Below are positions 34,175 through 35,692 of a stretch of DNA of 35,692 nt, one piece after another. The stretch covers positions 1-35,692 of the forward strand of contig JAICXY010000026.1 in assembly GCA_025934495.1 (NCBI GenBank). The letters are read 5' to 3'. This stretch comes from Candidatus Nitrosocosmicus sp. (GTDB lineage: Archaea; Thermoproteota; Nitrososphaeria; Nitrososphaerales; Nitrososphaeraceae). The stretch's first letter is position 1, and the number at the start of each line of letters is the position of its first letter. The position numbers and the translations under genes were made by a program. The notes under the pieces are model-generated. The model was not told where the DNA came from, ran no database searches, and saw nothing but the letters and a program-made list of their open reading frames with translations.

Positions 34175-34957
34175 TTATTTCTTTTTATATTGTTTCAAAG
34201 TTTCAATAATCAAATCTACATCTTCAACATTTTTCGAAAGTCTACCTATTTTAATACAATCTCTTATATCTTTTGACTTTAATTTGTTCCAAACCAGATA
34301 TGCAATTTGTTTTGAAATATTTGACTCAAGATTACATTCTTTCAATAGAAGGTGTTTAGTAATTGTTAGAAATGAATCATAATCATATTTCTTGAAATAT
34401 AAAATGAGGAATCTAGATAACAGAGGCGTCAGTAATTTTTTTTCATCATTACAGGATGCAAAAACCCAGGTTTTCATAACAGCCTTTCTGGTTTTTCCAA
34501 ATTTTGTTTCACTTAATATACCTGTTTCCATTAAGCTTAAAAGTACGGCTTGATCCTTAATTGGCATATATTCAATTTCATCAATAATCAAATTCCTTGG
34601 TCTGCTTGTAAATAAATAATCCACCATACCGGCTTTTGTGCTATGACTTCCAAGTGTAAAATAAGAACGTTGAAAATTCATACATTCCATCAAAAACAAA
34701 GTTTTTGCAGAACCTGGAGGTCCAACCAATAAAATATGTACAGGTAACTGTGAAGATATAACAAAAGAAAATATTTTCTTTATGTTATTATAACCTATAA
34801 TATTTTCAAAAAGAGTAGTGCATGATTTTGAAATCCCAGATTCACAATCATCATCTATAGCATCAGTTAATGCAGATTTGTCATAAAACTTGTCTTTCAA
34901 ATTTATTTTCTTATTTTTTCGTCTATTGCTATCTAAATCAGTAACATAATCAAACAT
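34175..34957 (-). CDS. AAA+ ATPase, MoxR/RuvB-like
   Basis: 260 aa. Walker A GPPGSAKT at 79-86, Walker B LIIDEIEY near 123-130, sensor-1 Asn170 (FASCND) and arginine finger region near 182 (LLSRF), then a small helical lid to about 245. The N-terminal about 50 residues are polar. A stand-alone, compact motor of this type usually remodels a partner protein or nucleic acid complex. It is upstream of the CysRS-like gene on the same strand with 164 bases between, so co-transcription is possible but not shown. No partner (such as a VWA protein) is next to it. Confidence 0.75.
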   Translation of the reverse strand: MFDYVTDLDSNRRKNKKINLKDKFYDKSALTDAIDDDCESGISKSCTTLFENIIGYNNIKKIFSFVISSQLPVHILLVGPPGSAKTLFLMECMNFQRSYFTLGSHSTKAGMVDYLFTSRPRNLIIDEIEYMPIKDQAVLLSLMETGILSETKFGKTRKAVMKTWVFASCNDEKKLLTPLLSRFLILYFKKYDYDSFLTITKHLLLKECNLESNISKQIAYLVWNKLKSKDIRDCIKIGRLSKNVEDVDLIIETLKQYKKK

Positions 34958-35089
34958 TCCGTATTTTAGTTAAACCAGATTAATAAAACTTTTTTAAATA
35001 AACAATCGATATATTTTACAAGAATTCCTAAGGGTTTTTGCAGTAATTTCAATATACATCAATAATAAATATTATAAACAATAAAAGTC

Positions 35090-35570
35090 ATCAAGCGAAA
35101 AATCTTCCTACAATATTAATTACTCAAAAGATCCCATCAAATGGGATAGATGTTCTAAGATCGAAATTCAACGTAATAATGAACAAAAAGAATAGACCAC
35201 AAAATAGAAAAGAACTAAAAAAAATGTAAAAGATATTGATGCAATAATGTGTGTATTACAAGATAAAATAGATAAAGAAATTATTGATATTGCAGTCCCA
35301 AAGCTAAAGATAATTAGCACTTTTAGTACTGGTTTTGAACATATAGATATAGATATCAATACTGCAAAGATGAAAGGGATAAAAATAGGATATGTTGAGA
35401 ACAGTTTAACAGAAACAACCGCAGATTTACTTTTGGATTGATATTGGGTATAGAAAGAAAGAAAGATTGTAGAATCAGATAAATTCGTCAGGGAATTAAA
35501 ATGGAAAAACAGATGGAGTCCAGAACTAATGCTAGAAACTGATATACACAATAAATCTCTTGCATAATTA
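35090..35570 (+). pseudogene. 2-hydroxyacid dehydrogenase (glyoxylate reductase-like), broken
   Basis: An N-terminal fragment in one frame (NLPTILITQKIPSNGIDVLR, near 35100-35160) continues after a frameshift as DAIMCVLQDKIDKEIIDIAV...LKIISTFSTGFEHIDI...KIGYVENSLTETTADLLLD (35240-35440), then another frame gives IVESDKFVRELKWKNRWSPE and MLETDIHNKSL (to about 35560). These are consecutive blocks of the D-isomer-specific 2-hydroxyacid dehydrogenase family. The NAD-binding domain and catalytic His are lost, so it is nonfunctional. Confidence 0.8.
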
Positions 35571-35692
35571 TTTGTAAACAGCTTTATGTCCAATCATAAT
35601 TCATCAACCTGTTCTCTCATTGCTTTCGTATGATAGACTGTCCAAAAAACCATTACTTTTTAAATCATTTACTGGACTAACAATAAAAGAAT

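Noticed and set aside
35168-35593. Minus-strand open frame of 141 codons
   Set aside because: It is the antisense of the hydroxyacid dehydrogenase pseudogene; the hydrophobic Ser/Phe-rich product is typical of a shadow frame.
1-35692. CRISPR arrays, rRNA genes and origin-type repeats
   Set aside because: No regularly spaced direct repeats and no rRNA-like conserved segments were seen on either strand.

Overview
The window is strongly AT-rich (by eye about 30% GC) and archaeal. It carries TFB, archaeal DnaG primase, L40e, CTP-dependent riboflavin kinase, the LysW carrier route to lysine and arginine, bifunctional FBP aldolase/phosphatase and diphthine synthase. This combination, plus small winged-helix and zinc-ribbon proteins and many decayed insertion sequences, points to a Thaumarchaeota (Nitrososphaerota) chromosome, possibly a Nitrososphaera/Nitrosocosmicus relative. 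The genus is inference.

Layout. 1-140 is the right end of a decayed IS. 165-6370 holds an egghead-like glycosyltransferase, TFB, a PPP-family phosphatase, a GvpD/KaiC-like ATPase and a DphB-DUF357 fusion. 6456-15670 is a compact minus-strand lysine/arginine region: argG-argX, then lysY-lysZ-lysJ-lrp with overlapping genes, then homocitrate synthase-lysW-lysX-lysK. One carrier (LysW) and one set of kinase, reductase, aminotransferase and hydrolase appear to serve both pathways, with two ATP-grasp ligases (LysX, ArgX) choosing the substrate. 15739-18029 has a winged-helix protein, FBP aldolase/phosphatase and triosephosphate isomerase (gluconeogenesis).

18046-19640 is an IS-and-pseudogene zone. 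19718-22634 has a helix-turn-helix protein with a B12-sensor-like body, convergent with a B12-type radical SAM enzyme, then ribosomal L40e. 22748-27507 includes a TOPRIM protein, dnaG, ribK and ribL. 27508-31056 is mostly non-coding, with a MITE-like element, a two-intron tRNA-Tyr, an IS630-type pseudogene, a small membrane protein and a complete but decayed IS with an intact 8-bp target duplication.

31071-34957 is the most unusual block: an AAA+ ATPase, a truncated CysRS paralogue that has lost zinc ligands, a GNAT protein and a divergent HemB, all on the minus strand. The ligase-plus-acetyltransferase pairing recalls MshC/MshD of mycothiol synthesis, but the altered zinc site argues for a different substrate. 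The window ends in a frameshifted 2-hydroxyacid dehydrogenase pseudogene.
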